Of a DNA stretch of 64,000 nt, positions 40,577-50,971 are shown piece after piece. The DNA comes from Clonostachys chloroleuca. Its lineage: Eukaryota; Ascomycota; Sordariomycetes; Hypocreales; Bionectriaceae. Position 1 is the stretch's first letter; every line of letters begins with the position of its first letter. The position numbers and the translations under genes were made by a program. The notes under the pieces were generated by a model that was given only the letters and a program-made list of their open reading frames with translations, was not told the origin of the DNA and made no database searches. The DNA lies in contig JBANAY010000004.1 of NCBI GenBank assembly GCA_037952775.1, positions 8,928,001 through 8,992,000 of the forward strand. Reading direction: 5' to 3'.

Positions 40577-43383
40577 CGAACTCGAAGCGAGGGTTAAAAA
40601 ACGGGCAAATCTTCGCCATCTTCATTGCGCTCTAGCTGTCACTGATTGTATAAGTTTCTTATCGTGCATCGCACTGTTCTTTAAGCCTTGCACTACACTG
40701 ACCTTTATCACGATAGACAACTCGTCTTTTGTTATGAGAGACCCCGCAATTTTATTTATTTTCATTTGCTAACTCATCTTTGATGCCTAAGGTTTGTTAG
40801 TGTGTCAATAGGACTGTAGAGATTGTACGTAGATCTGTCCAATGGAAATGTTTCCCATAACTTCGTATAAGATGACCAGCTTGTCATAACGCGTTTTCGT
40901 GTCTGCCATACCGTACTCTTCAAGAACCTTGATACCCAAGTCTGCTGTAAGAACTGAGAACTGCGAAAATTTCGCAAAGCCGCGAGCACCTGGAATCTTT
41001 AACCCGACCGCGAATGACCGACAACGCCTTCTCGATACCACAGTTGAGTGCGGTGGCTGCTGCAATTTTCATCTGAGGCCAAAACTCTTGGAAGGCTGAG
41101 ATCAACTCGTGCCGAACTTGCGGACTTTATGCCTCAATGTTCATCACACCGGGGAGCTCTAGTCAGAAGTCAACCCACTCTCCCGGTGCTTGAAATTGTG
41201 TCGAGTATGATGAATTGGAAGGCTTTAATTTATGCTATTAGACCCCACAACTTCACTGCTCTCGGAAACAATCTGGCCACCTTACCTGCTCTTCTCGGAA
41301 ATGTGTGTGGTCCGCTGAAGGCCATCCGACTTTGCCATTGTCCCCAACAACCTCGTATAGAACATTGTGCTTGAGGTTGGGCTGCCTGTTAGGGTAATCC
41401 AGTAGACACCCAGAGGCTCTGTCGAAGTCACCGGACCGTCTTTGCCCGTGCAAAATTCTCTTCGCTACACCACACAGACAGCACGGTCATCCTCCGGGAC
41501 CTCTACGATAGTCGTGGCCGAGGTATTACAGATAGCAACTACAAATACTACCCATGCGTTGTAGGCGAAACCGACGGCAAAAATGCTCAGCTAATTCTAA
41601 GCACAAAGTTGCGCAAGTCATACGGTAATTTTACACGCTATATTGTCTTCGGTTACCCTGTGTCTAACAGCCCCCAGTCGGCTAAATCTAGTCCGCCCCC
41701 CTCTTTCCCAGTCATTTAACAGGCATTATTGCTGCATGAGTCGGACGACTCTATTTAGTGCTGACTTCAGCAAACCGCTCTATGATCCACTCGATGTAGT
41801 ACGGCTAGGATGCCTTGAATGCAGGGTCATGATCTACTCCAGGAACAGGATATAGATCTGCACTGGCCTCAGGATAAGAAATATATCTCGTAATTTTCGG
41901 CACACTGCAGAGGTCATCTGATAGCGGGATCAATGGAAGAGATGAGGATACCGTGTCACTCCTTTTTATCATCTATCAACGCCCAGCTATCGAAAGATGC
42001 ATCCTCCCATTTCAGCTCAGACAGATAAGAGTCGGTCTTAATCAATCCGATTACTACGGTAAGTACGAGGTTTACCATACATCATGCACGGTGTCGGAGA
42101 CGAACGGCGCCATGTGACGAGCAAAATCCTCCCCGCTCGAACAAAGGTGATGGGGTTGAGAGGGAGGGTTGCATTGACTTCTTTCTGACACGAGGGTCTT
42201 GAAAATCTGACTGGTTGTTGATGAAGAGCCTGGTACCTAGGTCTAGTATTCTTTCTGACTTAAAATGGTGCTTTATTATGCACTACAAGAATCATTCTTT
42301 CTTCTCTTGAAAAATTCAAAGTAAAGTTGGCGCCTGCAACTGGCACAGTGATTCATACCTCCAGAAGCACTTGATATGAGACAGTTGCGCATTGTGGACA
42401 GGTCAAGATTGAGCTGGGTCATCTTGACGCGCGAGTAATGAATTTAGTTCATAGACTCTCCATATAATTTGGCAAGCTGTGCACTAGGAATAATCTCTTG
42501 GAACTTCTGGCGAGCCAAGACGTTGGACATGACCGGCTATTGGTAAAATCGGGAGGGAGAATTCATGCAGCTGGCTTCGGATTATTGAACACCATTACGA
42601 ATTAAGTAAAGTCAAAAACTGGAATAGGAACGAACTTGCTAGAGAAATCATTCTTGTTCCCTTTTCCGAAGATATCAGCTTACCGTGGCATTACTCATAC
42701 GAGGTGCCAACCGGCATGGAAATATTGAATGCTAGAAGCGCCACATGTAACACACACTAGTTACTCTCTTTGTCCTACTTGCTTAGTATGACAGAGTCAT
42801 GTGGAAGAAATCATTTGGCAGTAGATCGTTCTAATCTTCTGAATTAATACAGTCAATTGTTGTCCGTCCCTCAGCTAGTCCAATTCATGGATTAATGCAC
42901 ATGCGGCAATGGTCTTCATATTTCTGTAGCGTTGGTGGATCTTCGATCAGTAAGTTAACAATGAGCAAATCAATTTTAGCACACCTTATTTGGCTACCTT
43001 AATCTAATTTGTGAGTCTCTCGGTAGTTATATTTCTATAATGGCAGAGCTCAGCCTTGTTCTCCCAATCTACCAGTATATTGCTCATCGACTAGCGCAAG
43101 CGAGTCTGTCAACGTTACACTCGTTTCGCAACATAAGATCGTGAAGTATCATGCGCTTACGGATTGATGTTGTGTCTTACAAGGTAGAGGCCCCAATTTT
43201 CACGAGTGAAGCTGAAATTTCCCAGCTCTGTCCGAAGGCAAGGACATCGGATTGGTGGTACCAGACCAACATCGCGAACCTCCTCATGAACGAGAAACTT
43301 TGACTCCTCGGCTACGGCTGACAAGTAACAATACGGTTTAAGCGAGCTCTCTGATTCTGATATCTTGAAGATAAAATTCACCT
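40577..43383. other. Long gene-poor stretch with possible relic frames
   Basis: Nearly 3 kb without a supported gene. Between 41048 and 41720 one plus-strand frame stays open apart from two stops (TGA 41372-41374 and a TAG about 20 nt later), and minus-strand frames at 40805-41105 and 41253-41453 are also unusually open, but none resembles a known protein. From 41860 to 43380 I see nothing recognisable. Confidence 0.45.
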
Positions 43384-43390
43384 ATATAAA
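43384..43390 (+). promoter_or_regulatory. TATA box of the small secreted protein gene
   Basis: TATATAA about 120 nt upstream of the ATG at 43508, followed by a CA-rich leader with few ATGs. The position suits a core promoter of a strongly expressed small gene. Confidence 0.5.
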
Positions 43391-43507
43391 GAGCTCCTGT
43401 TCCTACGTCTTGGATTCCGATTGTGAGTCAAGCAACAGACAAGCCTCAAACACACTTCACTCCGACACAATAGCACCTTCCCACAAGTGCCACTTGATTC
43501 TTCAATC

Positions 43508-44264
43508 ATGCTCTTCTCTCTTAGCATCGTCTCTGCCGTCTTTGGCATGGCTACTCTTTCGAGCGCTATGCCATCCAGTCAGCTCATGCCTCGAGCGGCG
43601 GAGCTCTCGCCTGTTGTTGTCATCACTTCTGAGGGTGAAGTTGAGTCGCATGCCAACGCGACTGCGCTCGGAGTCGACATCTTCGGCCCCATCCCCGATG
43701 ATTATACTAAAGTAGATGATCATATTGTTGCGGACCCGGGTAGCAAGGCTTATGCCTGGATCCGTGCCCGCATCGACGTGGACTGGGACAAAGTGTCTGA
43801 TGATGTCAAGGTCGCTGATTACGCCAACATCGGCGTTGGAATGTGGACTTCCACTGGCTGTAAGTCCTTTTCTTCATCCTTTCTCTTGAATATTCAAGCT
43901 GCGCCTTTGGGTTGACGGATAAGTGTGGACTAATTTGATTTTCTCTTCATAGGCAGCGGTTCCGTCTCCTATTGGAGCAACATTGAGTACAACCCTTGGT
44001 TTTACTGGAATTATGCTTCCAACCTTTACTCTGTGGGAACAGACAAGCGTGCATTCAGCTGGAGGGAGCGACTTGATCTCTACCGCCGTTCTGGTTCTGA
44101 CCAGTGCGGTACCTACACTGAATATGTCCAAGGACCCGCGGGACGTAAGTTGACACATCTCCCCCAAGCCAATGAAACAATCGTACTAATAATTCGCTTT
44201 TACGATAGCCGGATGCTGGAACGGTGGCCCATTCAACTGCTTCAGCTTGAAGATCGTCGCATAA
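43508..44264 (+). CDS. Small secreted protein, unknown family
   Basis: Three exons: ATG 43508 to about 43861, about 43953 to about 44142, and about 44209 to TAA 44262-44264. GTAAGT donors and ATAG acceptors fit, and the joins fall in STG|CSGSVSYWS and GPAG|PGCWNGGPF. The product is about 190 residues with a signal peptide (MLFSLSIVSAVFGMATLSSA). It is rich in aromatic residues, with four Cys at the joins and C-terminus (TGCSG, DQCGTY, PGCWNG, FNCFSL) that could form two disulfides. I recognise no family. The features are those of a candidate effector or other extracellular protein. It stands alone with its own TATA box, and no stop interrupts the frames. Confidence 0.7.
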
Positions 44265-44849
44265 ATCCGTGTTGTTTGTTCAGGGGGTTCATTCTCCCTT
44301 AAGACAAACAAATCTCGAGCAGATGAGAAAGCATAACTACCGCTGCAGATATGCTGAGCCTCAGACCGTCTCTTTCCTTCTTGTTTCTTCAGGGGTCTTT
44401 TTCAACAACAGGCCCCGAAGACATTAAATTTGGAAGTATTTGGCTATATCTTAGACTAAATACAAGCCCTTCAAGAATATTTTGTTGTCCCGTGACACAT
44501 GTGATGCGCTTTTTCCTCAACCATCCCTGTAATCTATCTATAAAGAATAGATCTTAGGTCTGGCTAAACAATTTGTAGCATTCTAGGGTAAAACTCCCAT
44601 CTTAAGCAACGTAGTATTGCTCTCTTTTTCATTTTTATTTTTTATTTTTCGTGTTGGCAAGGATTGGCACAAAAGTCGCAATCCCACTCTGCGCAGTGAC
44701 CCAAATAGTAAATGGCCGATACTTTACGCCTCCTGGTATGGGCAGATGACACTGTCCCAGAGGAAATGAGGCCGATGCTTAGTTTAGCTGTCCCCCGCCT
44801 TCTCTTTCTGGATTTCCCTCTCTGATTTCAACTACGCGCAACTTGACAG
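44265..44849. other. Intergenic, no gene seen
   Basis: Between the secreted-protein gene and the DUF7730-like gene. A T-rich stretch at 44624-44650 lies within the presumed promoter of the next gene. Confidence 0.45.
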
Positions 44850-45976
44850 ATGGTGCGACGGCTTCCAACCATGGACCAATTGCGGAGTGCATTTGGGCGC
44901 GCTTGTTGGGCTTTTTATGTTATTTTCCTCAAAGTCCGAAATCGCCAGAGGCAGTGGTGGGACGACAAACGGTACGACAAGCGAAGCGCTCAGAAGCTTG
45001 GAGAGAAATGCTTTAGTAGTCGACCTCACCCACAGAGTACTACGACTCAGGGCCCCCGTTCGTTCTTCACACGTATACCGCCTGAAATCAGGCGCCGTAT
45101 TCTTGTCGAAGCTTTCGGGCAGCAAACTATTCATCTTGACCTCACCTTTTGGTGGAAGCCAGGATGGCGATCCCCTACCTGGGTTTGGTTCAACTGGATA
45201 TGTCATAGTGACAAACCAGGCCAGCTTCACCCATGGAGATGGAAGGAGAGGAGAGAGGGAGTTGTCAATAACAGGCTGATATACGAGTCCGGCCCAAGAA
45301 ACCCGCTCGATTGCCCAAGATCAGCCGGAGCTGCGGCGCCCCATCGTGGACGATGCCGTCGCAAGTGTCACGTTGGAGCATCCGGTTGGCTTCTATCTTG
45401 CAGACAGGCGTGAGTTTAAGGCCCTCTAGTCTCATTGTTGAACTAATTTTTTGAAGTGGGAAATATTAATCGATGGGATAGAAATATGGAAGGACTCGAG
45501 GTTCTCTACAGGACTAATACCATCTGTATCGACTCGCCGATTCTGCTTAATGGTCTTCAGGATATTTTATCGCTAGAAAAGCTCTCGTTCCTGACCTCTC
45601 TGGAAATCACTGTCACCCCTATACTTCATCCGGCTTACTTCTTCGAGGGCCTTTACGACGATTCTCGTCTAAAACAGGGGTCTATCTTATTTCCCTCCAT
45701 GAGACAGCTACACTTCGTCATTGACCATCATCAGCGCTCTTCTGTGAATTATTATGGAGTTGTCAACTACCCTATTTTGTAAGGCTTAGTGAAACTGCTA
45801 GTGTTTCCGGGAACCGAGGTCATCATTTCGTGCGGCGGCAAGCGAGAATATTTGGTTTATAGCGAGCGTCCATATGGAGAATGTCAGTCATGTATGGCCT
45901 ACTCATTGGTATCGCTGCTAACTTCAATTTAGGTTGGGAGCCTGGAAGCACCTTACCATATGAGCTTTTGGAGTAA
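44850..45976 (+). pseudogene. DUF7730/F-box-like protein, probable in-frame stop
   Basis: Exon 1 is 44850-45409; exon 2 begins at 45482 (GTGAGT donor, TAG acceptor). The join gives GWLLSCRQA|NMEGLEVLYRTNTI, the signature of a large fungal family (now DUF7730/2EXR-like) that starts with FFTRIPPEIRRRILVEAFG. The frame meets a TAA at 45780-45782 after NYPIL but stays open beyond it (GLVKLLVFPGTEVIISCGG). With one more short intron (about 45892-45931) it would reach a natural-looking end, TLPYELLE, at 45976. CAA to TAA would explain the stop. Alternatively the gene simply ends at 45782 as a shorter protein of about 286 residues. Function of the family is unknown. Confidence 0.6.
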
Positions 45977-46052
45977 AATGGTTAAAACGATCGATCACGG
46001 CAGTAGTATTGGCTATCTCTAAATTTGCAGCGGGTGTCTTCTTCGTCATATT

Positions 46053-47195
46053 CTAAAGTTTAGGCTTTGCCTCGCCTCGTGCCAATCTCATGTGACTAGC
46101 AGTGAATGTGTCATTTGCAATCGCGGCCGCCGTGCTTATGTCCAGGGCCAGAGCAAATGATGCCATCAGACCAGCTAATTTCTCTTTGTCTTCTGGCTGA
46201 TCGCACTGGACCATCCTCAGTGCTTCTCGTTGTGTAGGATTTCCGGTGCCTCCCCCGACAGTTGCGATTAGGATCGAGGGGAAATACAAGCTCAGAGTCA
46301 AGACCTTGGTCTCCTCGTCGTACTCCGGGGTGAGGTCGCTCCATGCCGACTCTCCAACACTGGCAGCGTCTTGGCCCGTGGCTATGAACATGCCTGCCAG
46401 GACATTCGTGGTATTCACGTTGCTCCCGAACATGCCGTTTCTAATGCCGCCCTTGATGAGAGTCACCACCTGGTCGTTGAGACGTTTGGTTGTACACCCA
46501 AGGATGTTTTGACAGTCCTGGTCTGACACGGAACCCCAGGCCACTACTTCCACGCCTCTAGCATCTTTGACGTTGCCCCATGAAGGCTTTTTATCTGATG
46601 ACAGATTTCCTTCCACAACCCAGTCTTTGATCGAGTAATTGTCTCCGTACAGACTTCTGAGCTGGTCGCAGGCGTGCTTGGTAGCCTTGGAGACCATGTT
46701 CTGTCCCGAGGCAGCGGCGCAGTGAAAGCTGCAGAAGAGGTGGACTTGGGAGCCAATGATATGAGCTTTGGTCTTTTGGAGTTTGGCATATCGGCTCGTC
46801 GAGGCGGCCCATTTGCCAAATTGCTCCTCCAGCGAAGGCCATTCTCGTGCGAACTTGACCGCTGATGCTGGATTCGCGAAGATAAACACGGGAGCACGGC
46901 TCATGCCCTGGGACAAGACGTCGAACTGGACGCCCCCGGAGGCACTGAAGGCCTTGCACCCACGCGAGCAACTGGCCACAAGGGTAGCTTCTTGCGTTGC
47001 CAGCGGAGCATAGAAGCTGCCATCGGCGTTTGGTCCCTTCACGCGGAGTGGCCCAGCGACTCCAAGAGGCACCTTTGTAAAACCGATGCAGTTCTCGATC
47101 TTGATGGGATCAATCTGGCTGGCGGGGGCTGGGATGTGTTCAAGGTCCCATCGGCTTGCAAGCTCCAAGGCCTTCTGGTTCCTTGACGTGCTCAT
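46053..47195 (-). CDS. Soluble HMG-CoA-reductase-like protein with altered cofactor motif
   Basis: 380 residues, single exon, lacking the membrane and sterol-sensing part of the housekeeping fungal enzyme. Recognisable class I HMG-CoA reductase blocks: ENCIGFTKVPLGVAGPL, LATQEATLVASCSRGCKA (catalytic Glu69), NLSSDKKPSW (catalytic Lys202), FIATGQDAASVGES (Asp276), ATVGGGTGNPTQ and the C-terminal SHM (His368). HMGR normally reduces HMG-CoA to mevalonate with NADPH. The usual cofactor-binding block DAMGMNM is replaced by AASGQNM (residues 161-167), losing the Asp-Ala-Met-Gly-Met sequence. Cofactor use or activity may therefore differ. Stand-alone HMGR-like genes in fungi can serve isoprenoid natural-product pathways or statin resistance, but no synthase gene is next to it. 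Intact. Confidence 0.82.
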   Translation of the reverse strand: MSTSRNQKALELASRWDLEHIPAPASQIDPIKIENCIGFTKVPLGVAGPLRVKGPNADGSFYAPLATQEATLVASCSRGCKAFSASGGVQFDVLSQGMSRAPVFIFANPASAVKFAREWPSLEEQFGKWAASTSRYAKLQKTKAHIIGSQVHLFCSFHCAAASGQNMVSKATKHACDQLRSLYGDNYSIKDWVVEGNLSSDKKPSWGNVKDARGVEVVAWGSVSDQDCQNILGCTTKRLNDQVVTLIKGGIRNGMFGSNVNTTNVLAGMFIATGQDAASVGESAWSDLTPEYDEETKVLTLSLYFPSILIATVGGGTGNPTQREALRMVQCDQPEDKEKLAGLMASFALALDISTAAAIANDTFTASHMRLARGEAKPKL

Positions 47196-49381
47196 GGTGA
47201 AGGGTTGAATGTGAGATTTGAGTATGCCAGCTTATTGCACGTGGGTGTAGTTTTGTACGAACCATGGGATGATCTAGCCATTTTATATATGGGATCAGCG
47301 ATATCTCTCACATGTCGGAATACACCAAGAATGGTAACCATATCTGTCAGGCTGTAAAGGATCCGCGCACAGCCTGGTCCCATGCAGCCGGGACCGCTTC
47401 TTTATTCCCCGTTTGCATGCACAAACATGGAAACGTGCATGGCGTGCACCCTGCTTCATGTCCCTGTCTGGACCTCTGATTCGCTTTCTGAACGGCAATT
47501 CGGTATCAGGTATTGCATTTGCCGAGATGCAATACACTGACACTGCACTTATGGAAATCCTTCCCACGTAATATATGCTCGGCATGTTATCTCTCCCAAA
47601 TCCAATTGGCTAGCATGGCCATTTCGACATGTTAGTCGGGAATAACAGGCTAGCTAGACTCGCGAGTCTAGCTGAAAAGACGAGAGTAGCCAAGAAGATA
47701 CGGGCCAGCGGATCCTATATTCAATAACTAAGAACTAATATTCCCAATTTGGGCTATGACCTCCGGGCGACGGACCCATTGAAGGATCTAGGGCAAGCTG
47801 AACTCGCCCCCTGGTGCAACGTTATCTGGTGGTAGTGATGCGACATATATGTGTTAAGCCGCATTTGTTTCTTTCCAGATAGAAGCTCCTATGGTATGGA
47901 TTCACCACCTTGTGGATGGGTGGAGTCGGTATTTGGCATTGGTGCGACGGCAGTTGTAGTATCTTGGATATGTGTTTGAGCGGCCCGGATACGAACCCTT
48001 TCCCGGTAAGAAACCTAAACGAAAACGGCAATGATTTTCCAGGCCGGCATTCTTGCGTAAGTCGTGGTCCCGATTATGCGCATGCCCACCGGTCTTGCTC
48101 CGCGATGGCACATTGGACACTTGAAGGCTGGGATGTCCAGGGGCACTGTTCAAGTTAGCAATTCGGCGAGTGGCTACGTGGGGGCCTCAGACCCAGCTAT
48201 CAGACCTCGGCACAGAGTTTCAGAAACATATATATTCCGGAAGATGCTTCTTATGAGAGTTGCCGGATTCGATGGACTCCGGTGCTGATCCCCGGCCAAG
48301 GCAAGGAGCGAATGCTCCGACTTCATCTATGTTTGACTCCGACAAGGTCGTGAAAAACCACCACATCTTCGTCCATCGTTGTAGCCCATGCGTTCAGGTC
48401 ATTGCCATTGATAGCCAATTCTAGTCATTAAGCTTAAATGAAATTTTTTGGGATCGCGTAGGCTTAGGCTGTGCTTGTTAGCCAGTAGGCAGCTTTTATA
48501 TGTCTCATTCGAAGTTTGTGTCACCAAGCCGTAGTATGCCGACTGGGTTGGATCAGAAATGCCAATACTTCGCTTATGGTCGGTGAAATCAATGACCCTG
48601 ACTAACTGAATATGATTCTCAGAAAAGGAAATTCTTAATTTCAACCTGCCCATTCCATGTGCCTTCTAAGATGCCGCTGTGGGACTTCTTGGCTCCATCC
48701 TGGGCTTGGAAGGCCAATGCCATTTGAACTATATTATTCTGCATGTATTTCTCATGCTCGATAGGTGAAAATACATAAAGATAGGAGGAAGAAATTGATA
48801 ACCCGCTTTTCCCGCCAGCCACTCCCGCAGCTACAATGCAGAGTTTTATTGGTGAGCAATGGACATAGCATTGAAGTGTCGGGGCATGGTATAGGGTAGG
48901 TTGAGACACGAGGGGTTTAATTCCGGGAGCCAGTTTGCGGAATCCCGGATCCCAGTTTTGGAGTCCTATCCGGCAGCTATCATCTACCTCGACGTTGTTC
49001 CGCATTCCCAGTGCGGAGTAATGGCAGACATATCGCCTGAACGTTTGAAGAGTGTGAGCTCGTTGAAATGGAAGAAAGCGAGAAAATAGGTTGATTTCAA
49101 CTGCCTGAATTATTCGGGTTGTGACCCTCTGTCGCCAATTCCGCGGTCAACTTCATGAAGCATCAGGCACAACCCGAGTCAAGGAGCGCGCTATCGGCGA
49201 CGTTGAGATGACTTTGAGCGCCCTACGGATCCACTGAGGGGCTGTGGAAGAGCTATATCACCATAAAGATCAATCACGCCCAGGCGAGAGCATCCCGAAC
49301 ATCCATCAACTATTTGACTCTTCTCACGCTCTCCGAACTCCTAAGAAAACTCTTACTCCTCATACATAATCACCACCCACA
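47196..49381. other. Intergenic, no gene supported
   Basis: About 2.2 kb. Frames at 47295-47585, 47822-48158 and 48619-49005 are short, overlap on opposite strands and have no known relatives. CT-rich sequence at 49318-49360 marks the probable promoter or leader of the RidA gene. Confidence 0.5.
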
Positions 49382-49868
49382 ATGGCATCAGGCGACAGCA
49401 GCGACAAGCGCACCGCGGTGAGCACCACGGCCGCGCCCCCTCCCCTCCCCCAGTTCTCCCAGGGCATCAACTACAACGGCCTCCTTTTCTGCAGCGGCTC
49501 CGTCGGCATGGACCCCGAGACCAAGACCCTCGTCGAGGGCAGCATCAAGGACCGCGCGCGCCAGTGCCTGCGTAACCTGTCCGCGGTGCTCGAGGCCGGC
49601 GGCAGCGGCATCGACCGCGTGCTCAAGGTCAACATCTATCTGACTGACATGGCCAACTTTGCCGCCACCAACGAGGCGTACGACGAGTTCTTCACGCAGG
49701 AGCCCAAGCCGGTGAGTCCCTCCGCATTGATGGGAATTATCTGGATGGTAATTAATTTGAGAATGATAGGCACGTACCTGCGTTGCCGTGCACCAGCTGC
49801 CGTTGGGCACTGACATTGAGATTGAGGCGGTTGGAGTCGCGGACAAGGATGTCAAGTCAAAGATCTAA
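49382..49868 (+). CDS. RidA/YjgF family protein
   Basis: Two exons, 49382-49711 and 49770-49868, phase 0 intron (GTGAGT donor), joining FFTQEPKP to ARTCVAVHQLPLGTDIEIEAVG. The protein of about 142 residues has the RidA landmarks: FSQGINYNGLLFCSGSVGMDPETK, RQCLRNLSAVLEAGGSGIDRVLKVNIYLTDM split over two blocks, and the conserved Arg in ARTCVAV that binds carboxylates. Members hydrolyse reactive enamine/imine intermediates of amino acid metabolism to ammonia and ketoacids. A 16-residue Ser/Thr/Ala-rich N-terminus precedes the domain; a mitochondrial signal is not obvious. Codon use is strikingly GC-rich, like the YhhN gene next to it. Intact. Confidence 0.9.
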
Positions 49869-49961
49869 GCGGGGGACAGCACGCGGGACAACAAAACCGA
49901 GGTAAAGGAACGAGTACATGAGTCAAAAAATAAAAGGTCAATTTTATAAACAGCTACGGGC

Positions 49962-50666
49962 CTAAGGCCACTTCTGAAATGCAAGCAGCCCAAGAGTGAT
50001 GGACGCCTGACCAACATAGTACAGCACCCAAACGGCATACTGCAGCGGCGCACGGAACATCGACGACCTCGCGACGAGGAACTTGTCCGCCGCGAGGATG
50101 GCGTCCGAAGTGGCGAAGAAGAGCGCGCCGGTGACGATCTGGGCGTTGTCCATGGTCAGCGCGGCGAGGAACATGCCCAGGATGGCGACCGAGTAGGCGA
50201 CGATGTGCACCTGCAGGCCGCGGCCGGCGACGCGCGAGACGAGCATGTAGTTGATGCCCGGGGCGAGGAGGGCCATGGCGGCGGCGAGGCTGGTGCGCCA
50301 GGTCTCGGAGATGATGAGGTCGACACCGTGGCCGCGAGTGAAGAAGAGGCGGATGTAGAGGATGTGCGAGGAGAGGAAGCAGACGAGGGCGTAGAGGAAG
50401 GCCACGTCGCCCTCGTCCCATGCGAGGAGGGCATCGCCGGCGGCACTGAATGCGAGGGCCGCGATCAGTCTTCGGGTCTGCGCGCCGGCGACTGAGGCTG
50501 CGAAGGCTGCGAGGAGGGCGGTCGAGGCTGTCTTGGTGATGGTGCGAGGGAGACTGGGCGCGTTGCGTACGATGAGAAGGTAGAGAACCGCGTTGGCCAT
50601 GGAAAGGCCGAGGATGGCCGAGGGAGTTGGTGGCAGCTGAGTGATGTATTCTACTGCGGCCTCCAT
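49962..50666 (-). CDS. YhhN/TMEM86 family membrane protein
   Basis: 234 residues from ATG 50666; the frame is open to 50837, but the upstream residues are charged and unlike the family. About eight hydrophobic helices. The family's hallmark polar motifs are present: AALAFSAAGDALLAW and, in the second half, ALFFATSDAILAADKFL. The animal members TMEM86A/B are lysoplasmalogenases that hydrolyse the vinyl-ether bond of lysoplasmalogens. Most fungi are thought to lack plasmalogens, so the substrate here is uncertain. It converges with the RidA gene (93 nt between stops) and shares its high GC content. Confidence 0.85.
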   Translation of the reverse strand: MEAAVEYITQLPPTPSAILGLSMANAVLYLLIVRNAPSLPRTITKTASTALLAAFAASVAGAQTRRLIAALAFSAAGDALLAWDEGDVAFLYALVCFLSSHILYIRLFFTRGHGVDLIISETWRTSLAAAMALLAPGINYMLVSRVAGRGLQVHIVAYSVAILGMFLAALTMDNAQIVTGALFFATSDAILAADKFLVARSSMFRAPLQYAVWVLYYVGQASITLGLLAFQKWP

Positions 50667-50971
50667 GATGACACGATTGATGGATTGGTGTCTTTTGTTG
50701 TGTTGGTGCTGTGGCCGACGTAAGCTGTTGGTGAAAAAGCTGAAATTTACGAGGAGCGCGTCAAGTGTGAGGAGGAAGGTGTGAAGGGAGGAGACACGGT
50801 GGAGCCGAGGCAAGCGCAATCGGCGAGAGACAGACATTCATTTCAACTCTAGACTATCACATGGTACCTAGGTAAGGACAACAACACCACGCTCTCACAC
50901 TCGAAATACAAGTTTGATGCGAATTGGCTAAATGCCGACAATCAGGGAGATCATGACGATCCAGGTTGTTG

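Noticed and set aside
48619..49005. Minus-strand 128-codon frame
   Set aside because: No domain and irregular composition; nothing supports it.
46053..50666. A biosynthetic cluster around the HMGR-like gene
   Set aside because: No polyketide, peptide or terpene synthase and no cytochrome P450 is seen nearby; the neighbours are housekeeping-type genes.
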